DNA from: an uncultured Eggerthellaceae bacterium
GTDB lineage: Bacteria > Actinomycetota > Coriobacteriia > Coriobacteriales > Eggerthellaceae
NCBI GenBank assembly: GCA_947650915.1
Contig: CANSWY010000001.1
Location: forward strand, 62,001-126,000
Length of the DNA stretch: 64,000 nucleotides
Direction: 5' to 3'
Part shown: piece after piece, positions 43,144 through 51,839 of the stretch
How the letters are laid out: each line of letters begins with the position of its first letter
How positions within the stretch are numbered: the stretch's first letter is position 1
Notes under the pieces: model-generated
The model's database searches: none
The model's input: the letters and a program-made list of their open reading frames with translations, nothing else
Told to the model about the DNA's origin: nothing
Made by a program: the position numbers and the translations under genes

Positions 43144-43895
43144 CAGACCACCTGCAGCACCAGGTAGCGGTTGAGGTCGCCCGTTTTGCCGTCTGCGCAG
43201 AAGCTGCTCAGCACGCGTGCACCGTGCTCTTCTGTAAAGCGGGCCGCGCCAGCGCATTCCGCATCCGAGAAATCGTGACAGAACCGGAAGGCTTCCTCAG
43301 CGTCCTGCCAGCCGAGAAAGCGGTCTGCATCATCATCCAGCACGATGCTGAGCGCTTGCTCTGCGGCAGCGGTGAGGTGCCGGGCCTTCTTCGCAAGGCG
43401 CTCGTCTTTGCCGAATTGCCAGAGGGAGATGATGCAAAGGCCGCCCGGTTTGGTGGCTCCCAGAAGCGCTTCGACCATGCGGCGTCTGAGATCCGGGCGA
43501 GGGAGATGGTGCAGAAAGCCGAAGCACACTGCAAGGTCACAGGCAGGAACGCCGATGGAGCCGAAGTCGTGTCCGGCATCCAACATCTCGATGAGGTCTG
43601 CGCAGACGCGCTCTGTCTGCATGGCGTCAGGCGTTGGAGCGGCCAGCAGTTCAGGGCATGCGTCAACGGCGTATGCAGCAGCGGGATATAACCCGTGGCC
43701 GGTCAGGAATTGTTCGAAACGCAGGTTGCCGCAAGCGGCGTCCAGCACCGTGAACGACTGAGGGAGGGCCGCCAGATGGGGGAGCAACCGCTCCCATCCT
43801 TGCCAGGCCTGCTGGCGTGTTGACGCGAACGAGGCGGCGTGTTCCGCATAGAAGCGGTTCGTGGCCTGGCAGATGGTGTGCGTCGTGTCATCCAT
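43143..43895 (-). CDS. Trm9-like SAM-dependent methyltransferase
   Basis: A 250-aa class I methyltransferase. The N-terminal block NRFYAEHAASFASTRQQAWQGW matches the YxxxAxxFSxTRxxxW signature of the Trm9/ABH8 tRNA methyltransferases. Motif I is VLDAACGNLRF, and a post-motif HHLPRPDLRRRMV and KPGGLCIISLWQ follow. Trm9 methylates 5-carboxymethyluridine at tRNA position 34. The gene is divergent from Elp3, the enzyme that starts that modification, with only 23 bp between starts. This supports a tRNA role, which is inference. Confidence 0.8.
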   Translation of the reverse strand: MDDTTHTICQATNRFYAEHAASFASTRQQAWQGWERLLPHLAALPQSFTVLDAACGNLRFEQFLTGHGLYPAAAYAVDACPELLAAPTPDAMQTERVCADLIEMLDAGHDFGSIGVPACDLAVCFGFLHHLPRPDLRRRMVEALLGATKPGGLCIISLWQFGKDERLAKKARHLTAAAEQALSIVLDDDADRFLGWQDAEEAFRFCHDFSDAECAGAARFTEEHGARVLSSFCADGKTGDLNRYLVLQVV

Positions 43896-43904
43896 GCCAG
43901 CCAG

Positions 43905-43910
43905 TATAAT
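43905..43910 (+). promoter_or_regulatory. TATAAT -10 element of elp3 (leaderless)
   Basis: TATAAT lies 8 bp before the Elp3 ATG, the distance expected when transcription begins at the start codon. There is no Shine-Dalgarno sequence. The same geometry is seen at the radical SAM gene at 23589. Confidence 0.5.
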
Positions 43911-43918
43911 CCCCTGCC

Positions 43919-45820
43919 ATGGAATCAGCTTTGAGAGAGATAGCGGACAAGATCAGGGGCGGGGGATCGCTCTCCCAGAAGCAGCTGGATCGCATCTTGC
44001 GAGAGCGGAGCCGTGCCTCATCCGATCCGGCACGGCGGTTGTCCAAGCGTTATGCGATGGCGTTCTATCTCCGAGAGCGCGAATCGGCCAGCCCATTCTG
44101 GGAGTCCTTGCGCTTGAGCGCAGCGGACGATGAGGCGCTCGTGCGTCTCCTGCGCACGAAGCCGCGGCGCACGGCATCCGGCGTTGCCACGGTCACCGTG
44201 CTCACGAAGCCGTGGCCCTGCGGGCGGGATTGCATATATTGTCCGAACGACGTGCGCATGCCGAAGAGCTATCTGGCTGATGAGCCTGCATGCCAGCGTG
44301 CTGAACGCTGCTCTTTTGACCCGTATCTCCAGGTGGGGGCGCGTCTTTCCACTTTGTCTGCCATGGGCCACAACACGGACAAAGTGGAGCTCATCGTGCT
44401 GGGCGGCACCTGGTCGGACTACCCGGAGGACTATCGTCTCTGGTTCATGTGCAATCTGTTCCGTGCGCTGGATGACTTCGGCACCGAAGCGCTTAGTGCG
44501 GAGATGTCGCGTCGGCAGCAGCTGCTTTATCAGGCGGCTGGACAGCTCCTCCCGTCAGGGATGGCCGCAAGCGCTGAGCATGCGTTTCAGATGGCGCAGC
44601 TCCAGCACGAGGTGGACGCTGGCGCGCTCTCGTTCACTGAAGCATGGGAACGCTTGAGGCCTGTGCGCGAGGTGATGGCGCCTGCATTCGGTGATGCCTT
44701 TTCCTGGGAAGACCTTGGGCGTCTGCAGCAAGGAAACGAGGAGGCGCAGGCCCGGTGCGTGGGCCTGGTGGTAGAGACGCGGCCTGACATGGTGACGACG
44801 GATGCGCTCTGCGAGCTGCGCGCGCTGGGCGTCACGAAGCTGCAAGTGGGCGTCCAGAGTTTGGATGACGGCATCCTTCGCGCCAACGGCCGAGGAGGCA
44901 CGGTGGCGGAGGTTGAGCATGCGCTGGCGTTGATGCGCTTGTTCGGGTTCAAATCCCATGTGCATCTGATGGCGAACCTGGTGGGCACCACCCCTCAGGT
45001 GGATCTGGCCCAATATCGCACGCTCATGGAGGATGGGCGCTTCATGCCGGATGAGGTGAAGCTCTATCCGTGCGCTCTGGTCCAGAGCGCTCATCTGACG
45101 GAGCTGCATGAGCGCGGCGGTTGGCAGCCGTATTCAGAAGAGGAGCTGACTGCGCTCCTCTCCGCCTGCGTCCGGGCCACGCCCGAGCACGTGCGCATAT
45201 CCCGGATGATCCGCGACATCCCGTCAAATGACATCCTCACCGGCTGCAAGAAGACGAACCTGCGACAGATGGTGGAAGAGCGCGCGCGGGCTGAGGCGGG
45301 GAAGGACGCCATCTCAGAGATGCGCATGCGTGAAGTGGCCACGGACGAGGTGGATGCGGACGGTCTGGCGTTGCAGGTGGAACGCTATGCCACGGCGAAC
45401 ACCGAAGAGGCGTTCCTGCAATGGGTGGACGGTGCGGGCAAGCTGGCAGGGTTCTTGCGGTTGTCGTTGCCGGATCAGCAGGTCATCCGTGAAGAGCAGC
45501 AGCGTTGCGCTCCGTTTCCCGTCAGGGAAGGGGAGGCGATGATCCGCGAGGTGCACGTCTATGGGCGCACCTCGCGGATCCATGAAAGCTCAGAGGGCAA
45601 CCAGCATCAAGGCCTGGGCCGCGCCTTGGTGGAGCGCGCCTGCCAGATGGCGGCGGACGTTGGCTTCACAGCGGTGAACGTCATCAGCGCTGTGGGCACG
45701 CGTGCTTATTACCGCAGCCTCGGATTCGAAGACGCTGGCCTCTATCAACGAAGGAAGCTCGCCTCGGAGGTGCTGGCTTGCCAGCACCTTGTGCGACCTG
45801 GCGCTACAGCGCGCCTTTGA
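43919..45820 (+). CDS. elp3: Elp3 family tRNA U34 carboxymethyl-modifying radical SAM/acetyltransferase
   Basis: A 633-aa Elp3 homologue. The radical SAM motif is Cys101-X3-Cys105-X2-Cys108 (CGRDCIYCPND), followed by Elp3-specific LIVLGGTWSDYPEDYRLWF, VVETRPDMVT, VQSLDDGILRANGRGG and the C-terminal GNAT domain (IHESSEGNQHQGLGRALVERAC, GTRAYYRSLGF). It uses acetyl-CoA and SAM to install a carboxymethyl group on wobble uridine. Its end overlaps thrH by 17 bp on the opposite strand. Elp3 occurs in only some bacteria. Confidence 0.94.
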   Translation: MESALREIADKIRGGGSLSQKQLDRILRERSRASSDPARRLSKRYAMAFYLRERESASPFWESLRLSAADDEALVRLLRTKPRRTASGVATVTVLTKPWPCGRDCIYCPNDVRMPKSYLADEPACQRAERCSFDPYLQVGARLSTLSAMGHNTDKVELIVLGGTWSDYPEDYRLWFMCNLFRALDDFGTEALSAEMSRRQQLLYQAAGQLLPSGMAASAEHAFQMAQLQHEVDAGALSFTEAWERLRPVREVMAPAFGDAFSWEDLGRLQQGNEEAQARCVGLVVETRPDMVTTDALCELRALGVTKLQVGVQSLDDGILRANGRGGTVAEVEHALALMRLFGFKSHVHLMANLVGTTPQVDLAQYRTLMEDGRFMPDEVKLYPCALVQSAHLTELHERGGWQPYSEEELTALLSACVRATPEHVRISRMIRDIPSNDILTGCKKTNLRQMVEERARAEAGKDAISEMRMREVATDEVDADGLALQVERYATANTEEAFLQWVDGAGKLAGFLRLSLPDQQVIREEQQRCAPFPVREGEAMIREVHVYGRTSRIHESSEGNQHQGLGRALVERACQMAADVGFTAVNVISAVGTRAYYRSLGFEDAGLYQRRKLASEVLACQHLVRPGATARL

Positions 45821-46403
45821 TGGCGTCCAGCAGCTCTTCATACTCCGTGAAGGCGGGCACATCAGGATATTCGGCTTGCAGGGCCTCGGTGGTGCGGAAG
45901 AAGAATCCGGCCTTCGAATAGAGGATCATCTGCACGTCGTTGTATGAATCGCCTGAAGCGATGGTCTCAAGGCCCGCTTCGTGCAATGCGCGCACGGTGG
46001 TGAGCTTCGTTTCCTTGCAGCGCATCTTGAAGCCGGTCACTTCGCCATCATCGGCCACCACCAGCTCATTGCAGAAGATGGTGGGCCATCCCAGTTTCTG
46101 CATCAGCGGGCGGGCGAACTGGGAGAAGGTGTCAGAGATGATGATCACCTGAGCCATCGTGCGCAACTCGTCCAAGAACTCCTTGGCACCGGGCATCGGG
46201 TCCATCTGGGCGATGACGGCTTGGATGTCAGCCAGCTTGAGACCGTGTTCCCTCAAAAGCCCCAGGCGGAATTCCATGAGCTTGTCATAGTCAGGCTCAT
46301 CGCGCGTGGTGCGCTTGAGGCCTTCGATGCCGGTGGCTTCTGCGAATGCGATCCAGATCTCAGGGACCAGCACGCCTTCAAGGTCAAGACAGACGACATT
46401 CAT
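45804..46403 (-). CDS. thrH: ThrH-type phosphoserine phosphatase / homoserine phosphotransferase
   Basis: A 199-aa HAD-superfamily enzyme. Motif I is CLDLEGVLVPEIW (as in ThrH, where it reads DLEGVLxPEIW), motif II IIISDTFSQF and motif IV SGDSYNDVQM. ThrH acts on phosphoserine and can transfer phosphate to homoserine, linking serine and threonine synthesis. The ATG at 46403 has GAGGAG 9 bp upstream; a start three codons earlier is possible. The longer frame to 47237 is a shadow. Confidence 0.92.
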   Translation of the reverse strand: MNVVCLDLEGVLVPEIWIAFAEATGIEGLKRTTRDEPDYDKLMEFRLGLLREHGLKLADIQAVIAQMDPMPGAKEFLDELRTMAQVIIISDTFSQFARPLMQKLGWPTIFCNELVVADDGEVTGFKMRCKETKLTTVRALHEAGLETIASGDSYNDVQMILYSKAGFFFRTTEALQAEYPDVPAFTEYEELLDAIKGAL

Positions 46404-46538
46404 GATGCGCATCTCCTCTTCGCTGCTTCGGTGGGTTATCCTGTTCACTATACGTTCCTCGGGCGTCCGCGATGCGCGTGCCTGGGGTTTTTCGGCAGAT
46501 TCGGCTGGTCTTACGGCGAAGGTGGAACGCGGCGCACA

Positions 46539-47846
46539 ATGAAGGCTGAGAGGCTCACACCACAAGAAACCGCATCGATCGCAGCTGCGGGCTCGAAGAA
46601 GCTGGACATCCTGGCTGGCTGGATGGATGGACAGCTCACTTGCTCCCACTGCAAGAAATGCACGCGCCGCTGCGACATCTTGGAAGGGCCGGGGCTGGAC
46701 ATGGGGCAGATCATCGAAGCCCACGGCCGCATCATGGCGCTCCCTGAAGAAGAGCAAGTGCCAGCGCTCTTGCAGCTCGTGCAGGATGACCATGAGCTCT
46801 ATCACACGCTCCGACGGTGCTGCTTCTGCGGGCACTGCACGGCAGCGTGCCTTCGTCACATCGGCGCGCCTGAGCACATGCGGGCCTGGCGGGAGCTGTT
46901 CATGCGCGCGAACCTCATGCCGCCTGAGGCTTCCAAGCTGGTCATGGTGGACAACGAATGGCACATCTTCAGCGCGTACCGTGCCATCTATGGGGTGTCG
47001 TATCCGGAGGCGGTCACGCTGGATGCGGCAGCCGAGCAGGGTCCGGGGGTGGTGGACACGCTCTTCTTCCCGGGCTGTTCGCTGGTCTCCTATGCGCCCC
47101 AGGTGGTGCGTGCGGTGGGAGCGTGGCTCTCCGATTCGGGCATCTCCTGGGCGCTGTCTGACGCGTGTTGCGGCAGCCCTCTCATGAGCGCCGGGCTCTT
47201 CCAGCGCGCCCATGACCTGCGCGCCGGCATCATCCATAAGATGCAGGAGGCGGGCATCACGCGGATGGTCACCATCTGTCCGGGATGCGCGGATGAGTTC
47301 CGTCCCGACATGCCCGCGGGCATGGAGCTGGTGCCGCTGCCAGAGCTTCTGCTGTCAGAGGCCCAAGCGCGCATCACGCGCGGAGAGGCATCCGGGTTCA
47401 GCCCCCTTGACATCTCTTCGGTCACGTTCTTCGATTCGTGCCATGACCGGGAAGACGCGCGCAATGCCAATGCCTTGCGTCAGCTGTTCGCTCAGTTCCT
47501 GCCTCGAACGGTCCAGGCGGAAATGGACCACGCCAAGCGCGGCACGCTCTGTTGTGGGGCGGGAGGAGCGGTGGGTTCGTATGACGCTGACATCACAGAT
47601 GAACGCGTCTGGCGCGTCATCGCGGAAGCGAAGCGCACGGAGGCCGATGCGCTCATCACCATGTGTCCCACGTGCACCTATACCGTGGCGCAGGCGTGCC
47701 TTGCGCGGCCGGATGAGGGCATTGCGAACTATCATTATCTGGAGGCCCTCTTCGGCGTGAAGATCGATTGGGATGAGGTCTTCGCACAGTTGGGCGCCAT
47801 GTGGACGGGTGAATACGGCCCGTGGCTCAACCAGACGTTCTTCTAG
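46539..47846 (+). CDS. HdrBC-like (Fe-S)-binding oxidoreductase subunit
   Basis: A 435-aa protein fusing HdrC- and HdrB-like parts. The N-terminal pair CSHCKKCTRRCD and CCFCGHCTAACL should bind two [4Fe-4S] clusters. Two CCG domains follow: FPGCSLVSYAPQ...ACCGSPL with CPGCADEF, and DSCHDRED...LCCGAGGAVGSYD with MCPTCTYTV. Proteins of this type pass electrons in anaerobes, e.g. in disulfide reduction or as partners of respiratory enzymes. No catalytic partner is adjacent. The ATG at 46539 is chosen because upstream codons overlap thrH and its promoter. Confidence 0.9.
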   Translation: MKAERLTPQETASIAAAGSKKLDILAGWMDGQLTCSHCKKCTRRCDILEGPGLDMGQIIEAHGRIMALPEEEQVPALLQLVQDDHELYHTLRRCCFCGHCTAACLRHIGAPEHMRAWRELFMRANLMPPEASKLVMVDNEWHIFSAYRAIYGVSYPEAVTLDAAAEQGPGVVDTLFFPGCSLVSYAPQVVRAVGAWLSDSGISWALSDACCGSPLMSAGLFQRAHDLRAGIIHKMQEAGITRMVTICPGCADEFRPDMPAGMELVPLPELLLSEAQARITRGEASGFSPLDISSVTFFDSCHDREDARNANALRQLFAQFLPRTVQAEMDHAKRGTLCCGAGGAVGSYDADITDERVWRVIAEAKRTEADALITMCPTCTYTVAQACLARPDEGIANYHYLEALFGVKIDWDEVFAQLGAMWTGEYGPWLNQTFF

Positions 47847-47861
47847 ACGAGGTGGTGTTCG

Positions 47862-48704
47862 ATGCCTGACAGAGATGACGCACCCCAGATCCTCTATGAC
47901 GGACGCAATCGCTCCGAAGGGGGTCAGCAACGCTCGTTCGGAAATCGGGGGCAGATCACCAGCCGCCCTTCGCGTGAGAGCATCGTGTCCGCATACGCGG
48001 CTCAAGATGCAGCCCGTGCCCGCAACGCGCGCATGCGCTCGCAAGAGACGGCCAAGAGCTACAACGAGAATTCCTTGCGCTTGAAGGAGCGCGAGAATCA
48101 GCGTCGCATTCTGGAGGCGCAACGGGCGGAGGAGGAGCGGCTTGAGGCCCAGCGACGCCAAGCCAGGCGTGAGATGGAGGCGGCGAACGCGCGCACCACG
48201 TCCGGCATCCATGAGCAGGAAGCGCATGGGATCCACCGGGCTCACCGTGTGGCGAGGCCCCTCACCTCCCAGGAAAGCCGCACGCGCACGCAGGTTTCAC
48301 GTGAGGGTTATGAGCGTGAACGGGAAGTCCGCGACGCCTTGTCGGCTGCGCGGGGCACCCGCACCACCAACCGAGAGGTCATTGACGGCCGTGGCAGCAT
48401 CGATTCGCGTGCGTTCAATGAGCGCAACCAGTTGGTTTCATATTCAGTGGAAGAATCCGACAAGCCTGATCCCATGATCGACACATCCAACCCCAAAGCG
48501 AAGTGGCATTCTCATTCTGGGGATGGTGCTTCCCGGGGGCGCGTGTCCCGGCGCACGGACCTAGGATCGCTCTCTGACGCCATCAGCGGCAGGGCGAACT
48601 ACGGCCGCGCGAATGCGTTCGCCAGCTTGCCGCCGTTCGTGAAGGTGGCCATTCCGGTGTTGGCCATCCTCATCATCGTCTTAGTGGCCATCGTCTTCTT
48701 TTAG
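47862..48704 (+). CDS. Hypothetical tail-anchored coiled-coil protein
   Basis: A 280-aa protein of unknown function. Residues 40-110 are Arg/Glu/Gln-rich and look coiled-coil (LKERENQRRILEAQRAEEERLEAQRRQ), the middle is polar and Arg-rich, and the last 20 residues (VKVAIPVLAILIIVLVAIVFF) form a single C-terminal membrane anchor. GAGGTGG lies before the ATG. It starts 16 bp after the HdrBC-like gene, so they may share a transcript. Confidence 0.75.
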   Translation: MPDRDDAPQILYDGRNRSEGGQQRSFGNRGQITSRPSRESIVSAYAAQDAARARNARMRSQETAKSYNENSLRLKERENQRRILEAQRAEEERLEAQRRQARREMEAANARTTSGIHEQEAHGIHRAHRVARPLTSQESRTRTQVSREGYEREREVRDALSAARGTRTTNREVIDGRGSIDSRAFNERNQLVSYSVEESDKPDPMIDTSNPKAKWHSHSGDGASRGRVSRRTDLGSLSDAISGRANYGRANAFASLPPFVKVAIPVLAILIIVLVAIVFF

Positions 48705-48705
48705 G

Positions 48706-48723
48706 CCGCTCCAGATGGAGCGG
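48706..48723. terminator. Short GC hairpin between convergent genes
   Basis: CCGCTCC and GGAGCGG form a 7-bp stem with an AGAT loop, two bases after the coiled-coil gene and 10 bp before the end of uppP. There is no T-run, so this is a weak call. Confidence 0.4.
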
Positions 48724-48733
48724 GGATGTTCTG

Positions 48734-49669
48734 TCATGCCATCAGCATGCGCGCGCCGAAGTATCCCAACACAGCCAGTCCTAAGATGATGCGGTACACG
48801 CCGAACGCCGTGAAGTCGTTCTTCTTGATGTAGCCCATCAGGAATTTGATGGATGCGATGGACACCAGAAACGCCGTGACCACGCCCACCACCAGCACCG
48901 CGATCTCCGTGGATGTCATGGAAAGCCCCAGCTCCAACACGTATTTCACCGTCTTCAAAAGCCCCCAGCCGAACATGATGGGTATGGCCAAGAAAAAGGT
49001 GAACTCAGCAGCAGCGGTTCGGGAGCAGCCGCAGAGCATGCCACCGATGATGGTGGAGCCGGACCGCGACGTCCCGGGCACGATGGCCAAGACCTGGAAC
49101 AGTCCGATCTTGAAAGCCGTCTTCGCATCGATATCGTCCACGGTCTTCACGGAAAAGAGCGCCATTTCGGCATCGTCCCCATCCATGCCCGCGCCGATGC
49201 GCGCGTGTTTCCCGCGGGGCGGCGTCGTGGCCAGCGCAGCCGCCTCGCGCTTGCGGTTGTGCCGCTCCAGCACGATGAACGCGATCCCGTAGACGATGAG
49301 CGCCGCAGCCACCGTCCAGGCATTATGGAAGTGCTCTGTGAAGAAATCATCCAGCGCCACTCCTACGATCGCTGCGGGGATGCAGCCGATCACCACCATG
49401 CCCCACAGCCGCCATGTGCTGCGCTTCTGTTCCGCGGTCTTCTTGGGGGAAAGCGGATTGAGCTTGTGGAAGTACAGGATGATGACGGCCAGGATGGCAC
49501 CGATCTGGATGACCACCAGGAACAGTTCGCGGAACGCATCGGAAACCTGCAGCTTCACGAATTCGTCCACCAAGATCATGTGGCCGGTGGATGAGATGGG
49601 AAGCCATTCAGTGATGCCCTCCACCACACCGATGAGCAGCGCCTTCAACGCCTCGATGATCATGTCCAT
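48734..49669 (-). CDS. uppP: Undecaprenyl-diphosphatase (bacitracin resistance protein)
   Basis: A 311-aa membrane enzyme that recycles undecaprenyl pyrophosphate. The two catalytic motifs are intact: EGITEWLPISSTGHMIL near the N-terminus and VPGTSRSGSTIIGGML later. A polar loop of about 50 residues (REAAALATTPPRGKHARIG...) separates the halves, longer than in E. coli. I chose the ATG at 49669; the frame is open to 49717 without similarity. It provides lipid carrier for wall synthesis. Confidence 0.95.
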   Translation of the reverse strand: MDMIIEALKALLIGVVEGITEWLPISSTGHMILVDEFVKLQVSDAFRELFLVVIQIGAILAVIILYFHKLNPLSPKKTAEQKRSTWRLWGMVVIGCIPAAIVGVALDDFFTEHFHNAWTVAAALIVYGIAFIVLERHNRKREAAALATTPPRGKHARIGAGMDGDDAEMALFSVKTVDDIDAKTAFKIGLFQVLAIVPGTSRSGSTIIGGMLCGCSRTAAAEFTFFLAIPIMFGWGLLKTVKYVLELGLSMTSTEIAVLVVGVVTAFLVSIASIKFLMGYIKKNDFTAFGVYRIILGLAVLGYFGARMLMA

Positions 49670-49879
49670 GGAAATGCAGCCTCTCTGTTCGTTCGTGAAT
49701 CTGCCATGATGACGCAACCGGCATCCGACGGCAACAGGCAGCGTTGCGCTTCACGGCAAGGCAACGGCTCGGTCACGGCCGAGCGGCAGCGTTCGTTCAT
49801 GCGCCCGCTGTTTGGCATGCGCGCCTCTATAGTGCACAAGGGGCATCGTGCCCACCTTCGATGGCTTGAGGAGGCCTTG

Positions 49880-50650
49880 ATGGACACGCTCTATGACATG
49901 CACTGCCACCTTGATTTCGCAGAAGGCAGCGAAGCGGTGGCGCGCGCATCCGATGCGGCGGGCATCCGTGCGCTTTCCTGCACGGTCATTCCGTCCAGCT
50001 ATGTGGCGGATCAGGAGAAGTTCCATGGGTGCGCCAATGTGCGGCTCTCTTTGGGCATGCACCCCTGGTGGGTGGCCGATCAGCGCATCTCTGAGGTGGA
50101 CATCGCCCGCTTCGAACAGCTGCTGCCCGAATCCGGATTCGTCGGGGAGGTGGGGCTTGACCTCGCTGGTTCCCGCAAGGCGACGAAAGCGCGCCAGCTG
50201 GAAGTGCTCACGCGCATTTTGCAAGGCGTGCACGAGGCAGGGGATGGGCGCGTGATCACGTTCCATGCCGTCCAGTCGGCGACGCTGCTCATGGATCTGT
50301 TGGATGACCTGGGCACGCTCAAGGCCAACGTGGCGCTCTTCCATTGGTTCCAGGGGTCGCATGAGGAGTTCGGGCGTGCGGTGGCGAGCGGCGCCTATCT
50401 GTCCGTGGGCGTGCGCATGATGGCCACCGAACGTGGCTCCCAGTTCGCTGCTGCCATCCCTGATGAACAGCTGCTGGTGGAGACGGATGCTCCGGCCCAT
50501 GAGGGCAGCCTGTGGGATGTGGGGATGTGGCAACAGGACATCCGCAACGCGGTCAAGGGCCTGGCCGATCTGCGCGGGTGCGGTTCTGAGCACATCGCGC
50601 GCCTCGTTGCCGCGAATGCTGAAAGAGCGCTCACGGCCCCCGAGCTCTGA
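49880..50650 (+). CDS. TatD family metal-dependent hydrolase
   Basis: A 256-aa TIM-barrel hydrolase. Metal motifs are MHCHLDF, SLGMHPWW, GEVGLDLAG, ITFHAVQS and ETDAPAH, in the order seen in TatD DNases. The ATG at 49880 follows GAGGAGG; the ORF is open to 49706 with no similarity before it. The substrate might be DNA ends or another phosphodiester. It is shorter at the C-terminus than E. coli TatD. Confidence 0.88.
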   Translation: MDTLYDMHCHLDFAEGSEAVARASDAAGIRALSCTVIPSSYVADQEKFHGCANVRLSLGMHPWWVADQRISEVDIARFEQLLPESGFVGEVGLDLAGSRKATKARQLEVLTRILQGVHEAGDGRVITFHAVQSATLLMDLLDDLGTLKANVALFHWFQGSHEEFGRAVASGAYLSVGVRMMATERGSQFAAAIPDEQLLVETDAPAHEGSLWDVGMWQQDIRNAVKGLADLRGCGSEHIARLVAANAERALTAPEL

Positions 50651-50747
50651 CCCTCCGCCGTCCTTTCAGGTGTATCATATCGCCCACGCGCAGACAGGGC
50701 ATGCCCTTTGAGCGCTAGAGCCTCATTGGATCCGAAAGGACGAAGAG

Positions 50748-51029
50748 ATGCCAGATACCAACCAGGCACTCGAAGAAATCGAGAAGCATCGTCGTGACAT
50801 CGACGAGATCGACCAGCAGCTCGTGGAGCTGCTGAACAAGCGCGCGGGACATTCGCTGGTCATCCGCGGGTTGAAACCGGAGGCCAAGATGGGCCTGTTC
50901 GACGCGCGCCGCGAAGAGGAGATACTGACGAAGGTGTCCGGATACAACAACGGTCCTCTCTACAACGAGAACCTGCGTGAGATCTACACCACCATCTTGA
51001 AGGTCATGAAGGAGACGCCGTCAGTATGA
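50748..51029 (+). CDS. Chorismate mutase, AroQ type
   Basis: A 93-aa all-helical enzyme that converts chorismate to prephenate for Phe/Tyr synthesis. AroQ signatures are RRDIDEIDQQLVELLNKRAGHSLVIRGLK and the later AREEEI-like RREEEILTKV. GAAAGGACGAAGAG precedes the ATG. It overlaps the DAHP synthase gene by 4 bp (ATGA). A separate mutase just before a type I-beta DAHP synthase recalls fused enzymes in which the mutase domain senses prephenate. A 12-bp palindrome AGGGCATGCCCT (50696-50707) lies in the leader. Confidence 0.92.
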   Translation: MPDTNQALEEIEKHRRDIDEIDQQLVELLNKRAGHSLVIRGLKPEAKMGLFDARREEEILTKVSGYNNGPLYNENLREIYTTILKVMKETPSV

Positions 51030-51826
51030 GCCAAGAAGCCATCCCCCCCATCCCGGATCTGGGGCAGCGCACAGATGAGATCACCATCTATGCTGGCCCC
51101 TGCTCCGTGGAATCCGAAGAACAGTTCAACGAAGTGGCTGAATGTGTGAAAGGCCTGGGGCTCCACTGGATCCGTGGCGGCGCGTTCAAGCCGCGCACGA
51201 ACCCGCATTCGTTCCAGGGCCTTGGCGAAGAGGCGCTGAGGATCATGAAGGACGCTGGTGAGCGCTATGGGCTGCTCACGTTGACGGAGGTCATGGATTC
51301 CGCCCATTGCCAGCTGGTGGCTGACTATGTGGACGGCCTGCAGGTGGGCGCGCGCAACTTCCAGAACTTCAGCTTGTTGAAGAAGATCGGCGAGGTGACG
51401 GCAGATACCCACCAGATGGTGCTCTACAAGCGCGGTTTCGCGGGCACCATCGCTGAGTGGCTGGCCGCGTGCGATTACATCTCCGATCACGGGAACCAGA
51501 ACATCGTGCTCTGTGAGAGAGGCATCCGCACGTTCGAAACCGCCACGCGCTTCACGTTGGACATCGCGGCGGTGCCGGTCATCCACAAGCAGTCGCTCTA
51601 TCCGGTCTGCATCGATGTGTCCCATCCGGCGGGCCAACGCGACCTGGTGCCGGCCCTTGCGAAGGCCGCTGTGGCAGCGGGCGCTGACAGCCTCATGATA
51701 GAGGTGCACCCCAACCCGCCCGTGGCGCTCTCTGATGGCCCGCAGCAGCTCACGCCTGCCCAGTTCGAAGCGCTGGTGGCAGAGCTGCGCCAGATCGCAG
51801 AAGTGCTGGGCAAAAAGATCGTCTAG
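51026..51826 (+). CDS. aroF: 3-Deoxy-7-phosphoheptulonate (DAHP) synthase
   Basis: A 266-aa enzyme that condenses PEP with erythrose-4-phosphate, the first step of aromatic synthesis. Class I-beta marks are YAGPCSVESEEQFNE, IRGGAFKPRTNPHSFQGLGEE, TEVMDS, GARNFQNFSLLKKIG, LCERGIRTFE, IDVSHPAGQRDLV and IEVHPNPPVALSDGPQQL. No regulatory domain is fused; the neighbouring chorismate mutase may supply it. Its end leads into repeat copy 3. Confidence 0.95.
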   Translation: MSQEAIPPIPDLGQRTDEITIYAGPCSVESEEQFNEVAECVKGLGLHWIRGGAFKPRTNPHSFQGLGEEALRIMKDAGERYGLLTLTEVMDSAHCQLVADYVDGLQVGARNFQNFSLLKKIGEVTADTHQMVLYKRGFAGTIAEWLAACDYISDHGNQNIVLCERGIRTFETATRFTLDIAAVPVIHKQSLYPVCIDVSHPAGQRDLVPALAKAAVAAGADSLMIEVHPNPPVALSDGPQQLTPAQFEALVAELRQIAEVLGKKIV

Positions 51827-51839
51827 ATCAGCTCCAAAA

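Noticed and set aside
45981-46538. N-terminal extension of the HdrBC-like frame
   Set aside because: Overlaps thrH on the other strand and lacks similarity; the protein fits the family when started at 46539.
50659-50742. Long-range pairing CGTCCTTTC/GAAAGGACG masking the chorismate mutase ribosome site
   Set aside because: The left half probably lies upstream of the likely transcription start (TATCAT at 50673-50678), so it would not be in the mRNA.
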